From Phorcus lineatus (Eukaryota > Mollusca > Gastropoda > Trochida > Trochidae), in assembly GCA_921293015.1 (NCBI GenBank), contig OV121081.1, positions 61,893,022-61,957,021 of the forward strand: a DNA stretch of 64,000 nt, read 5' to 3'. Below are positions 23,641-37,614 of this stretch, in pieces (the first letter of the stretch is position 1; the number at the start of each line of letters is the position of its first letter). The notes under the pieces were generated by a model. The model searched no databases. It was not told the DNA's origin and saw only the letters and a list, made by a program, of their open reading frames with translations. A program made the position numbers and the translations under genes.

Positions 23641-25989
23641 GTATCTTATGGATATTTCATCATATTATATCTAACTATAAATGAGTGTTAAGCAGTTAAG
23701 TCAAGGTTGCAGTGGAAAGTTTAATGTTGTTGGGTGGAAATCACAGAATGTTTCAATGTTTTAAGCAAAAACCTGGTTTATTTTATCCTCTCCGATAGCA
23801 TAATCATCCCTTTTGATTTAATTTTTACAGAACGCCTCAGAAGCCAAGGTAAACTTTAGCACTGCACTGACCTTGCACTATAGGCACCGAGCAGGCATAG
23901 CTAAGTTATCAATGTTATGGTCGTTAATGCACAAACTACAGGACACTTCTCAGTTGCGATGATAATATTGTCTATTCAAGGCATGGTGTTGACTATTTGA
24001 ACATTTACACACACTTAGGCTTCTTCTCTCAGTTTTTTTAAGGGATTTTATTTCAAATAGATTTTGATATTGACTAAAAATTTGTTCATTATGAGCATGG
24101 GTTAAATTTATTACAAAATTTTGCGAGAGTTATTTCAATTTCAATTTCAGTTATCTCAAACACTCAAGAGAATTTCAAATTTTTTAAGTATGACATGAAC
24201 TTGTTTATTGCATGGGGTTGAAATGTCTCGGAAAAATCACTGATAGTTAAGGTTAGTAGTCTTAGCAATAATAGACATCAGAACTGAAAGAAAAACCCCA
24301 AACTTATTCAAATTCTATGTATAGAGCCTATCACTGCTGTCGAGTTTTTCCCAGCAAAGCACCATAAAATCCCTCCTGAAAATTAAATTTTTTGGGAAAA
24401 GGTGTGTCCTTTATCATTATCTAATATCTGAAATGATGAAAGAACATCTGCTTTTTATGTTCAGATTTCTACTTTTGATTGTTTTTGGTAAGTTTTCTTA
24501 GTTAGAAACAAAAAAAGGATTATTTTGAAAATGTTAATTTTTATCAAATGATTTATTTCAGGAACTAATGCATTATTAGTGAAGTGCTTCTAACCTATAT
24601 TAAGCTTCACAGTATAGTGATCTTGAGTTGCTTGACTAACTACTCCTGCATAAAAACAATATCTTAACAAAATATATAATTTTGAGTTTATGGAAACATC
24701 TGATGTCGTTTTTGTATTGTTTGTGTATCACGATGTTATATTATAATATGTCACTTTAAAGGATGTTCAATCTGATGTCGGCCTAAGCACTAGTTTTAGC
24801 TCAAAGCAGAAACATTATATTTGATTGTTTTTTATATATTTTGTCTGTATCTACTTTTGCATGAGAAGCAAAATTTCAACAAAGGTCAATGCTGCTTTAG
24901 GCTGAAATATTGCTAAACCATAAATCATTCACTCGTCATATAGACAATGAAATCATCAAGATCATTTATAATATAGGGAAAACACATGTATTGTTAGATG
25001 AAAATCTTTGAAATATTTAATTTAAAAAGATGCTTCATTTAAATATCTTTTATCATCTATGTCACAATTTGCATATATGCAGCAAATATGAATTTTGAGA
25101 AATGTTTTTAATTTGTAGCCATGAGTTATTATCAACATTTTGTTGGCTTTAAAATAAAAATTTAATCATTGAGTCATAAAGATAATTTATTTAATAGTTA
25201 ATTTTGTACGTAAGTCTTATACCATCCAACTTGATGAACCAACCTTTTGAAATTTTTTTAATCATTGATTCTTTAGACACTATTTAGGTGTTTTTCGCTT
25301 TAGAAATGTCATTATCTTAGAATACTAGTAGTACATTTTTTATTATCTTCAAGAAAATTATCAAGCTAATCTGGATTGAGAGTCTATGAATAGATCCCTC
25401 GTTTTTTGGTTGTAGCCATTGGAAAATTGAAAAAATGTAATTCAATCATTCAAACCACTGATATCAAGATGTTGAATCATTGGACAGTACCTTAAATTGA
25501 ACTGTTAATAGCTATGGCCATTCGAAGGTCTATTCTGGCTGATTTTCAATTTTGCAATAACTGACACATATTATTTAAAAGGCCAAGTGCACTGGTGTAA
25601 TACAGAAATGTTAGTAAAAAAGCACTTTAGAGAAAATTTGATATATTTCATAATTGCCATCATTGAAGATGCTTAATATGAATGTTGACTAACAACATCA
25701 AGATCTTTGTTTTTAATTATTTTTTTCTTTTAGAAATTTTCTAAAACAACCGGGTATAATATTAACAAATCATTTGCATAGAAGATCATTTTCCCTCAAA
25801 TTCACCAAAGAGGTTATTTTTGCAAAAAGCTTCCATATCTCATCAAAAAATCTTTTTGTTGAACAAAACTCAAATAAAAGTAGAATTCATAAATCCAAAC
25901 CATTAAAATCATAATAATAATTAATTTACAGATACATAAACACCCTTAACCAAACGACACTGAGATGACAGGGTCTTCTTATATTTCAG

Positions 25990-26104
25990 ATCGGCAAGTT
26001 TCGACCTGGAGGATCAGCGAGCAAAACAGCGCAAGGAAGAAGAACGCAAGAAACGGAAAACCAGCGTGTTCTCTCGCTTCCAGAATAGCTACAGGAACAA
26101 GAAG
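25990..26104 (+). CDS. Exon 8 of window (115 nt), basic linker before the C1 finger
   Basis: The acceptor is cttatatttcag and the donor aag|gtcagt; it enters phase 2 and leaves phase 0. It encodes SASFDLEDQRAKQRKEEE, then RKKRKTSVFSRFQNSYRNKK, a very basic stretch that could act as a nuclear-localisation or membrane/tubulin-contacting segment. This is the part most like the linker upstream of C1 in AKAP13/ARHGEF28-type proteins, judged from memory of the family. Confidence 0.85.
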
Positions 26105-26200
26105 GTCAGTGCAATTCTTGAATAAGAGGTAGAGATACGAATGTCAACAGCAGACATCTTGTTTCGTATGGATATTTTTACATGCTAAACTTAAAGGATC

Positions 26201-26458
26201 ATCAACATCATCAAGCATATTTATAGAATTAGAACTCCACATGTTTTCAGTCGTGCGTGAAGTTTCTTTAGCATGCGGCCATATTCAAAGATGGTCGTTG
26301 CAGAGCTCCAATCATCATCATCAACACCATCAACATCATCAAGCATATTTATAGAATTGGAACTCCACATGTTTTCAGTCGTGTGTGAAGTTTCTTAAGC
26401 ATGCGGCCATATTCAAAGATGGCCATTGCAAAGATCCAATCATCATCATCAACACCAT
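26201..26458. repeat. 128-bp tandem duplication
   Basis: agcatatttatagaatt recurs at 26214 and 26342, and ccatattcaaagatgg recurs with a few substitutions. It is followed by catcatcatcaacac units. Two copies. Confidence 0.85.
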
Positions 26459-29400
26459 CAACATCATCATGGATTACATCACTCTGATATTGACTTCATG
26501 TGTACTATCATCATTAGTGGTGAAGCAGTATACTTCTTTGAAAACCACATTTGAAGCTATTAGCACTTATTGACTTTATCTGTTTGAATATTTATGCAGG
26601 TGAACATCTCCTTGGTACTGGAGCTAAAAATTTATCCATCCATCACATGTTGAGTTCCTTTACCACAAAATGTCTTAATATTTCAGCAGGAAGGATGGAT
26701 TTTGAGAAGTGTCTTGACAACAACTTGTGTTAATCACATGCCATTAATTACAAATCATTTGTTATTTCATTTTGTATAGACAAGGATGCTAGTGCATGTA
26801 TGAGAAGTAACAAAGTGGTAGACGAGGTGTGGATACCTGAGTGCTCTCTCTGCACTAGCAGGTATATCAATATAGGAAGTCTATCACAACAAATCTCTCG
26901 TGCACGTCTCTCAGTATAAACACCATTACAAGCTTCCCCGTGCCTCACATGTGGAGATGGGCGTGTGCCAGCAACAACATAGTGTCAATGTGTGCAGGGG
27001 ATGTGAAGGACACTTGTCCGTTTACCTGGAATAAATTAAAGGGGGATAATGAAAATCAAGTACAAAGTTTACACGTAATATATCTAGTGACATTTCAAGA
27101 CATCACACAATTCTTAGGTGGCTGCAGGGGCCTGATTTTAGTTGGATTTTTCTTGTTACATGGTGACTTTGATGTTATCACGTACTTGTCTAACATCACA
27201 TCTAGGGAAAATGCCATGTGGATTTAACTCCAACAGAGACCTACGTTGTTGTCATGATGACCCATCTTAAAAAAAAACCAAGCTGGTCATATTCTACAAA
27301 TCCTTCAAAGGGTCATTGTGTCTCTATATCTTTTAGAGAACTATTAAATATGCTACTTTAAGTAATCTTAATTCTCCTTAACTCACCAGTCAATGTTGCT
27401 TGTTTTACTACAGCACATATGTATGATGGCATTCCCTTCTCCATGCATTACTATTACATCATTATTATTATATAAATAGTTATAATATAAAAGTATTAAC
27501 CTCAATGCAATTTCGCAGATCTCTCTCGAGATTCGGATGTGGAGTTAGTATATTGAAAGTTCAATCATTTAAAAGATTGAAAGATGACAATACAGATCTT
27601 ATTACATCAGCGCTATTGAAGACGAATACCACAGACAATGTCCTTTATATTCTGATCTACGCAGTAGATATATCCCTCAATATTACTATGTGAATCCCAG
27701 TTTAACAAAGTTTGTCAAGCTACTTAAAACCCAAAATGATAACAGTATTCTACGCCTAGCTATATTATATTCGTCAACAAATTACATATTGTATGATGCT
27801 CATAATGATGTTTTAACCATGACAGCGCTCTGATGTAACATACGAAATACTGTCATTTGTACTATTCGCCTTATGGCCACTCTAAGGAATAAATCTCTCT
27901 GTCTGTTAATATAACTGCTCTAACATGTATCAAATATTCCGACTCACATCAACTCAACAGGTTTCAGAACAGAAGAAATGTACAATGGCATGTCAGGCTT
28001 TTTCCCTCATCCAGAGTAACTACCATACCATTTGAAAGAAATAATCTTGAAGGTTTTGTTACATCTGACCACACCTTACTTCAAATTTTGGACTTCACAA
28101 GTCTCTAAGACTATGCTATGTGTAGAAACCAGTGAAGAAGCAGTACAGTTTGGTCACATGTACCAAGGATTGCTGCATTGTTGTTGTGTATAATGCCTCC
28201 ACGGAAATAGACTCTGTGGTTATTGGGAGCTACCTTACATAGCGCGAGTGCCACCGTTATGACAGGCGCAGGAAGATAATACATTCTTGGTGGAAATACT
28301 ATGTGTGTTGCTCCTCACCATATAACAATCTTGTGGAGGCGTATATGTGTCAGACACACAAATCTCATTTTTCTTTCCATTCGATGGGTATTGAAATAGA
28401 ATTCTGTTGTAAATAAGTAACAATTAGTCAGTAGAAGAAAAGGGTTTGTAGTAGGTTAGATTTTGAAGGAAATACTCATGATTGGGGAGAAAATTTGATG
28501 AATCATCATATTTTGGAAAATGTCCAGGTTTTGTGTTTTTGCATGAATGACCTTCTTGTTCTGTGTAAGATCATAGCCAGTCTGATGTAGGTCTTGTTGT
28601 TTCTCTATTGTTCTATTCTTTTGAAATTTAATGTCATTGACATTTTGGCCCTGTTTAAATGTATTTACTGACATTTTCCCTGTTTTCCAAGTAAATGTCA
28701 TGATTCAATACAGAGGGATTACATTGCATTATGGGACACATTTGATGTTATGAAGTAATAAAGATTTAACTAGTTAATTAGCTTTGATGGAATACCAACA
28801 ATAAATTGTTAAGGTCTAACAGGTAATTGAAAATACCCTCATTTTGTTGTACACAGAAAGATTTAAGCCAATGAGAATTTTATTTTAAGAACCTTACGGG
28901 TTCATTATTTTATTACTTAGTAAGATTGAACCTGAAATGTTCTCTTTTTCAAAATGATTCTAATCATCATATTGAATAAAAATTCCTCATACTCTTTAAA
29001 AAAATGATAGATGTTATTTTTATATTTTTTTTTAATTGGGTGATAAATATGAAAAATATATTATTTGACATAATGAAGAGTAATATGGAAAACCAAAAGT
29101 ATACAAGCTAAATAATTTTCTAATCCATTTTAGAATTATTTTTAAATATCCCACCTGTCAAAGGAGTATAACAACGAAAGGTTGTGACTTTCAAAATGAA
29201 GAAATTGTTTTCGAAAAACTTCCTGCGCTTAAATATGCCACTTCTAAATGCCCTTTAAAAGATTTAATCCATTGACTGACAAAAACTTTACACATATGAA
29301 CAGATATTATTGACTTTGTTCTATCTTATCGAATTGTCACTCTAAGTAACAGATGTTTCCTCTTGATAATTGATGAATATAAGAATATTGTTTTAAAACA

Positions 29401-30599
29401 GACATGAAATGGAATATTAGACTTTGAGTACTTTGTTTTGGTGACACACCCATACTTAGTCATAAGATATTTATTTGTAGAAATCATTAACCCATCAAGT
29501 GTTTTTTGTAAGCTGCGTGTTATTTGTAAAAAAAAAAAGATTTGAAAAAGAAAATCTAAAAAATCTCCCTTTTTGTTTCCTTTCCCTTTTTGGTGGAGAA
29601 AAAAATTCCTTATTAATTAAAATCTATTTACAGTACTTTGTCAATTGATATATCTTAAGGATACATATAAGGAAATAATGAACTCTATCTTTGATCAATC
29701 TCTGGATTATAGAGGCATTAATTAATTGAAAAACATCTTGAACTGCCAAAATGAAGGAAGCAAAAGTATTCTCTTGTTTGCAAAATTCTGTTTGGCACTT
29801 ATCAGTGAAGAGTAAATATTCCTGGTATGGCAAATCTTTGCTAACAATCTCAGATCCTTGTAATTATTCAATCAGAACTAAGTTGACATTGATCAATTTG
29901 AATGAAAAGAGGAAGTGGTGATCTTTAAACTCATTTGATGTTTCATATACAAATCTGATAAAAATAGATGACATATTTTTTAAAAAGGACTCAGCTGATA
30001 AAGGAATGAATATAGATCAATATATTGATATTGTGAACATCTGTTCATTCACTGCACACTAAGTAAGTAAACATAAAAGGTATGTGGGCAGCATGTGTAT
30101 TGATTAGGTAGGTTAATTTACTTATGGTAAATATAAAGGGTTCATCTTTAAATATATACATACAGGAGAAGGAAAGACATAATTAATACTATTATTATTT
30201 TAAAGAGCACCTAGCTCTAGTTTAGGGTTGATTAAATTTATATTATGAAACAACAAACTTAAATTTCAAGTCATTGTATTCGTGAGGGCAAATTTTCTTA
30301 AGTATACTTCCACTGCTGTCCAACATGTCCTGAAATTTCTGCCAAATTGCTTAATTCGATCATTTTTATTGGAAATTTTAATGAAAATATTTCAACAAAA
30401 CATAAAAAAGATAATTTCATTTGAAAGAATTTAGCTCATTTATTTGTTTGAATATTTTTACATAAATTTTCCTGAATTTTAAGATTTAGATTTTAGATGG
30501 ATAGATTTAGTTTCTTTGGAGACAATTTTCGTTCAGGTAATATTTGGCACACATTCCTGAAATATTTATATCGTCAAGTACAGAGATATGGACTGCTCA

Positions 30600-33500
30600 T
30601 GAAATACTAATGGCTGTCCATCTCTAACCCTTGTAGACAGGTCAGTCGGACACTGGACTTACCTGTCCCGCCCACCTGGCCATACATCGTTAGTCTACCT
30701 GGATACCTCCTGCCTCAAACAGTTTACTGCTCTTAATACTAATTCCAATTTACCTTATGAGTATCAGTATCAAACAATTGCCATTTAAATTGAATCATTG
30801 CTCGTTATAAAACGGGATTAGTCAAGGATTAACTTCTATCAAAAAATGAAGTTTGGGAGTATTATTTGTAAAATCAAGTTACAAAAATTATAAGGATTTA
30901 TTCCTGATGTTCACCAGATTTACAATTAAAGAAATACAAGACTTTATTCCAGATATAAACTCAGTGTCAATACAAACAAATACAAACATTTAAAGTACAT
31001 CACATTGTTACACAAGTAAAACATTGCCTCCATCTGAGACTCTAGTCAGTCAGGGGCAGATAACTCTAAGCAGCCAATCAGTCAATCAGACATGTGCAAA
31101 GGAGCCTGATTGATCAATCGCCTGTGACAGTTCGCCTAATGTTAGCAGGTGCTTGCCAGCAAACAGGAGCAGGGACTACCCCTATGGTTGTGTGAGGGAT
31201 GCATAGTGAGGTAGGGGGGATACAGGTGGGTGTTAAGAGGATAATCTTGGGGTGCAGTTGGTGCGTTGCCTCAGGGTATGGGGTATTGTGTCTGACCGCT
31301 GGCCCGAGTCCCAACTGGTTATGTGAGTGGGGGGTCCCTTCGCTCTCTATTCCCACCTCTCATTATAGGTAGGAGCTGGAGGTTGTGGTGCACTGTTCCT
31401 GTGTTCCTGGATACTTCTGTTATGTGTGCGTCAATGTTATATGGTCCTGATTAAGCTAAATGATTCTCTGTTGACCTTATTCTCCAGACTAGGAGGTTTG
31501 TGACACAGAGATTCTTGTGTTTATATTTGTGATTTTAGTCCTCAGATGTGATGTTGATGTTACTGTCTCCAGACTCAACTGAATCTGCATCATAGCAGTG
31601 CTTCACTGTGACAGAGCATTTGAGGTACATAATGTACATGTATTTTCCATGTTTCTGTGTCGCCTTGATTTGATATGGATTTTGTTAGTTTGTGATGGAG
31701 GTATGTTTGTGTGACTGATTATTTGTTTTCCTCAGCATGTTATTTGACAGCGGGTTGGTATAAGTGCTAAGGGCACCTGAATGTCTGAATATGTGATAAG
31801 CCTTGGTTTAGGATGGTATACAAGTAGTTCAATATTACAGATTTCTCTAATTTGCTTTTTAAGTGATATTTAATTTTTAACCTTCTGCATAACAATTTTT
31901 ATGAATATTTATGTCTCTTACAATCTCTCAATTACTTCGAATCCCATACAATTCAGTTAAAAAACTGTGTGAGCCAGTTGCCAATGCCAACTTTTTACTT
32001 CTAACAGTATTGTGATTCTTGTTAATTGGTCACTCAGAATGTGTTGGTACTAATTAATTGAGCTTCTAATGTATTAAGAATCTGATGTCATCCGTAATGC
32101 ATGTTCCACAGATGTAACTGAAATCCTTTGCCTCGTCACTCGGGAGGTTTGGAAGACATTGTTGTGATGTCTGTTATCATGTGCCTTCAGAATGTGCTTG
32201 TGAATCTGGATTTAATTACCGGCTGGCGTAGATGTGACTAATGATTAGTCTTACCAAAGTGCAGTGGTACCATGAGATAATAGACATAGTAACATGATTG
32301 GAGGTGCATTCTTGCAGATTCTGTTTCTGGATGATCTGGACAAGGTCCAACCATTGTGGCTGGACCATTTTTACCTCTACAAGAGCACTTACTGAGGAGG
32401 TTCTGGTGGCAGATTCATACCCTACATGTTCCTGGATAAATTTTTGCGTCTGTTTCTGTGTGGATTTTTAAGGTTCATTCTCGGATGTAGATGATTTTGA
32501 TTTTGGATTTGGTCAAATCTGAACAAGTGTTATTGATTGACCATAAATGACTTTTATCCCACTGAAGTACACAGTAACATTTTGGTCCTAAGAAGAGGTG
32601 AAGCACTTGGATATACCAGGGCAGATATAAATGTGTCACTGTGAATGGCATTGTTGTGAGGGGTAGTCATTAAGGTCTATTTCTGTTTTCAGTGGCTATG
32701 AATGACACTGATGACTTTTCTTACAAATCATGTAAATTTTAATGTTTATCCTACAAAGGCACATCTAGTTTGAGGACAGATTCTGGAGCTGTATCACTTT
32801 GAAAATTTCTTGTGAATTAAGCTACTTGAACATCCTCCATCAATTTGTGAATATTTATCCGTTTATGTAGATATTGAGTGATATTCTTGGTATATTGATG
32901 ATTCTGTTTCTGGAGTAGGTCAGTTATGGATCAATATGAATATGACTGACTACAGAAAACTTTTCTACAACAAGCTACAAACTGAGATATTGGTGTGAAA
33001 TTCTAGAGGTGATATTTATTGGACATCCTGGGCAGAACTTCATGTGTCTGTTGTGTTAATGTGTGTTCTTGATTGATGGTGAGGTGTAGAGCTGAACTCA
33101 TGAGGTACTAAGCTTTAACCATTGTGGCTATAAATGACACAGATGACCTTTCTTACAAATCATATTTTTAGTGGTAATGCTTTGTGATAGATGCACTGTG
33201 AGGTAAGGGGAATACAGGTGGGTTAACTTTGATCTCTATCTTTTCGACTGTTACCAACGATATTTATTCCTGTACATCAATTCTGGGCCCTGGGACCTGT
33301 CTGGGACTGATTCTGGATCAAGGACTCTCACCAGGTGGAGCTGTGTTAATGTGTCTGACACTTCCATGGGACTGTCTGCCATCTATCAAACTGATCTGAT
33401 TCTCGGACCAGCACACGTGCTATCTTGGATATCAGCTGACAGCGAAGCTGATGCCAGGTCTGGGATCCCGAGTATTTATTCCATGGTCTGACTAAAATAA

Positions 33501-36500
33501 AATTCTTTTCCTACAAATTTACATCAATGTTTCATAATCTTACTCAAATGGTGCTTTTCTCTTTCAAAAAAGTTACACCTGAAAATCATTGAGCATATCT
33601 GACTTGGAATTATTGAGCTTGATAAAAATTGTCTATTGAAAGTTTTGTGTAAAATGTTAAGTTAAATAATGCTCTGGGAGTATGAATATGATTGAAAATT
33701 AAAATCATATTGAGGTTTTCTTTTTAAGTCCTTTAGGCCCTTATTAAAGTACATTTATTAAGAATCTAATTTTTAAATCTAATCCCAAGTCTTTTGCGAC
33801 TAAGTCAGTGCCTTTGTATCTGTATTTGTATTCATGCTTAGCAAATGGTTTAGAAAACAATATTTAAAAGGATAGACAGGCCACAAATATATAAACTTGA
33901 ATCTTAGGAAAACTCAATTTTCAATTCTCCAAATCAAATCAAGTTTTCCTTTTGTTTTCATTATTGTCTAAGAGGCATGTATTTATTTCGTCATAAAACT
34001 ATTAAGATTGATTAGGGGCCAATTTCTGAAGTGGTCAGACGCTGTCAGGAAATTTAAACTTTAACCAAAACCTCAATTTGAATTTTATCAAATGAGTGTT
34101 ATCTGGACACAATCTTTGATCTTGACTGAAGAAGAAGCTTCAAGGCAGAGTTTGTTGATTCTAAAGGATCAATGGAGGGTCAGCGGGTTGAAAAGTCACC
34201 GTGACATCACATACTCTGTGTGGATGTGAGCGCATGAATGGACGAACATGAAGTGTTGTCCAGGGTGTGACTGACCACTTGGACTGGACACTGGTCACTG
34301 AGGCCGGAGTGTGATGTATTGAGCTGTAGGCCACATTTGCTGATGTCTTCTCAAACAGAGAGCAACACCCTCCCTGTGGCGGGCAGTGGAGTTGGACTGT
34401 ATTAATCTTAAAGTAAAATTTGCATGTACTCTACGGAAGGTGACATTGATACTGGATATATTGAGGTTTTGGATCTGTACTTGCTGTTCTTTTCAAATCC
34501 CATGGTCTATGTGGAAAGAAGTGGAAAGGACTAAAGGCTTGAAGTGATGTTTATGGGAACAGCATAAAAGGAAACAGACAAGACACTTTGGGAAATATTT
34601 TTTAAGTGAAGAGATTTAGTCCTGCCCCATGTGAACTGACAGTGAGAAGTGGACTTGAAAACTTGGAAGTGAAAATTGCCGGATATGTGTAAACATATTT
34701 TGTAATTATATCGATTTACCTATAGGAGTACCTTGATCTGGAAATTGTCATCCTTTGGTAATTTGAAATCATCGTTTTGTACTATTGAATTATGGGAATG
34801 CTCACTGCAGGAATAGTATACTATGATTGATGAAATATTTGTAACCTGAAATCTTATCATCTTGAGTTGACAAGAACTGCTGTACTTGCTAAATTTTAAC
34901 TAAGGTCTTAATTTCTCTAGACCCTGGAATCATGTGATAATTTCCACTTGAAGAACGACTAACTTTCTTGTATATCCTGAGAAAAGGGAACTGGTGACTG
35001 GCTGTCATTGCTGTGATTCAGACTGTGACCCTGCAATAAACCCTGGTACTCTTACAGTGAGAACATTAACAGGACATGACATTCAGAAAACAGCTGATTT
35101 CCTCTATGAGACATGTGTCAAACATATGTGACCACCATCTTATGATCTGGTGTCAATAATGTGAATACAGCTTATTTCTACAATGGTTGATTCTGTAACC
35201 AAGAACATTGTTTGAAATACTGTATACATTGTGATCCAAAATTTTGTTTGAACTGATCGAAAATTCTGCTTGATTTGATACAAAATTCTGTTTTACGTGA
35301 TCCTAAATTCTGCTTGAAGTGATCCAAAATTCTGTTTGATGTGATCCGTAATATTTTGTGATGTTATCCTCCAGACTATATGATGTTTGTGATTCAAAAT
35401 TCTGTGTAATATTGTGATCAAAAGTTTGACATCTTGGTGACATATTTGAGAGACTAGACTCTGAAACTTCAAAATTAGATGAATTTGAGAAGTTGAAAGC
35501 AATTAACAACAAAAGCAAGACAGACATTATTTGCTAACCTTGACTATTTAGAGGAAGCAGATGATAGAAGGATAGAGGACCAGTGTCATCGATGGATATT
35601 GTGCTGTTATCATATATCCATGTAGGTGCTTATGTTACCTTTTCATCGCCCAATTTCTCTCACAAAGTTTGTAGTCTACTTTCACTTTGTCTAACTGCAT
35701 GCCCCCATGTGACAATAGTATGTATGGAACTTAAGATCCCATGCTTTACTGTCACCCCTCCTCTAGTGTATGGGGTAAGATTGAAATGAAAGAAGCTTCT
35801 ACTACATAAATTTGTCATGTCATAGAATTTTTTTTAAAATGTGCAAAATCGGCCAGCAAAAATTTCACATATACATGTATATCTATATTGAAAACCTCAA
35901 TGCCAATTATTGTTGAGTCATCAAATTAAATTTTTTTTACAAAAACTTCAAGCAAAACATTTCATACTGTTAGACAAGCGTCATTTTATACACATCCATA
36001 TAGAAAACCTCAATACTAATTAACCTAAGTGGTTACATAGAATTCAACATAGTTAAAGCTGGAGCAGAAATAGACCAAAGATTAACTCTTAGCTAAACAA
36101 CCTCTGGAGTTACATCACAAGCTCTGTCGTCTAGCTAACGGCATTGCCCTGATCCATGCAGTGTGTCTGTACATAAGCCCGGGGGTTTTACCTGTAACAA
36201 ATTGGCCGATGATACAGCTATTGTGTTCACCTGTGAGTCGACGAGTGTGTGTCACCTGTCACACCTCCAATTAGTTACCTGTAGTTACCTGGATGGAGCT
36301 TTGTGGTTGCATAATGTTGTAGAGACTGGAGTCATTGGCTGTCCTGCTTGACTTGATCATAAAGCTGCTACAGATGTGGGTTGATAACTCGGTTGTGAGG
36401 AGGGGGTCGTGGGGAGGGGGAATGAGGGGAGGGGTAATGTTGTGAGGGATTGTTCAGAGAAGGAAAGGGGGTTTCTAAAGTGAGTGCTTATGAAAGTAAG
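30600..36500. other. Less AT-rich, repeat-poor intron island
   Basis: Base composition is visibly less AT-rich than in the surrounding intron and few known repeats are present. Short internal echoes exist: 31190-31235 against 33182-33227 (gaggta.gggg.atacaggtggg) and 32690-32735 against 33120-33165 (ggctat.aatgacac.gatgac). A ~21-bp degenerate tandem repeat (gtgatccaaaattctgtttga) lies at 35230-35350. No splice-bounded coding frame was found. It could be an alternative promoter/first exon, non-coding RNA or old transposon. Confidence 0.4.
35230..35350. repeat. ~21-bp degenerate tandem repeat
   Basis: About six units of tgatccaaaattctgtttga with substitutions (gaactgatcg, gcttgatttgatac and similar). 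Confidence 0.7.
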
Positions 36501-37282
36501 GTTAAGGTGCCCACTTGTTTGACGTCTTTATTAGGCGTTGACTGGGAAATGTTAGTTGATAACTGGGTTTTTGGAAGAGGGAGGAATAAACCAAAGTGAG
36601 TTGTAACATTAGATTAGTTTTACTGACATGTTAATAAGGCTTCAACTTGGATATATGAGATGACTAGTAGTGATAAGGGACATTGTGAGGAGGGCAGGAG
36701 GACAGAGAACAAACTCTGTTAATTAGCTTTTTAGATTTTTTCTGTGTGTTTTACAAGTAAAGTATTTTCTGGATACTGACAATTGCTTGCCTTACAATAA
36801 TTTATTGTTGTAACAATAACAAAATAATGATATTGAAAATGTAAGGTGCATACTTAAATTGAAATGTTTATGAAAAAAATGAAATAATGATGTTGAAGAA
36901 ACTTTAAAACTTAATCATTTCCAACATCAAAGGATATGAACAATGTCAGGAATTCTAATGATTACTCAATATTGTTGGAGAAATATTCTGCCTTCATTTG
37001 AGTGCAGAGCTGGAAGTCGGTTAACGAGTGTGTAAAAAAACAGGTCGAAGGATTGTCACGTTAGAAATATCTTCACATTCTTGTCATGAAACTGGTTAAC
37101 TGTTAACATACCTACATACACATGTACATATGGATTATACTTCTACCACAAAAATCTTTAGTGGTGAATATGATTCATGTCTAAGAATAGCTGACCAAAT
37201 TATTTTTCAATTTGTTCACGTGTTATGATAAAGACATACTATATACAAAAACACATGGTTTTTTTCATTTTTCTAAATGAAA

Positions 37283-37614
37283 TACCGTATTAGACGCAAT
37301 AAGCCCTCTCTCTCTAATCATGTTTTCGCTCACAAAAGCCCTTTTCATAACTTTACGTACATAATGAATCAGCAATATCTCTTGCATGTACATGTTTGTC
37401 TTCTTATTTCCTATCATGATAAGAAAAACTTTATATGCTTATCAATTATGACTATCTTTAGTTGGCAGTTTTAAAATTATTTTTTTTAGATTTATAACTT
37501 CACAAAATTTCACTTGTGCTATTGCAATTACTATTATGCCATTTGAATAAGCGCCCCCTATTTTAAATTCCTATACGCCCAGGATGCTTAATATGTCGAT
37601 TATGGTATCCAGAA
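37283..37614. mobile_element. MITE with TACCGTA/TATGGTA ends (~330 bp)
   Basis: The left end taccgtattagacgcaataag is inverted against the right end cttaatatgtcgattatggta. Blocks such as aagcgccccc and tacgcccagg sit near the right end. A related, more diverged copy seems to lie at about 49266-49610 (gcgccctggg ... gcgcttat ... gtttattgcatccaat). Confidence 0.55.

Larger units (their letters stand above)
19903..25989 (+). other. Intron after exon 7
   Basis: A 6.1-kb intron containing the TTAA-flanked element (20797-23014) and a small foldback MITE (23533-23640). 23641-25989 is AT-rich and I see nothing specific in it. Confidence 0.7.
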
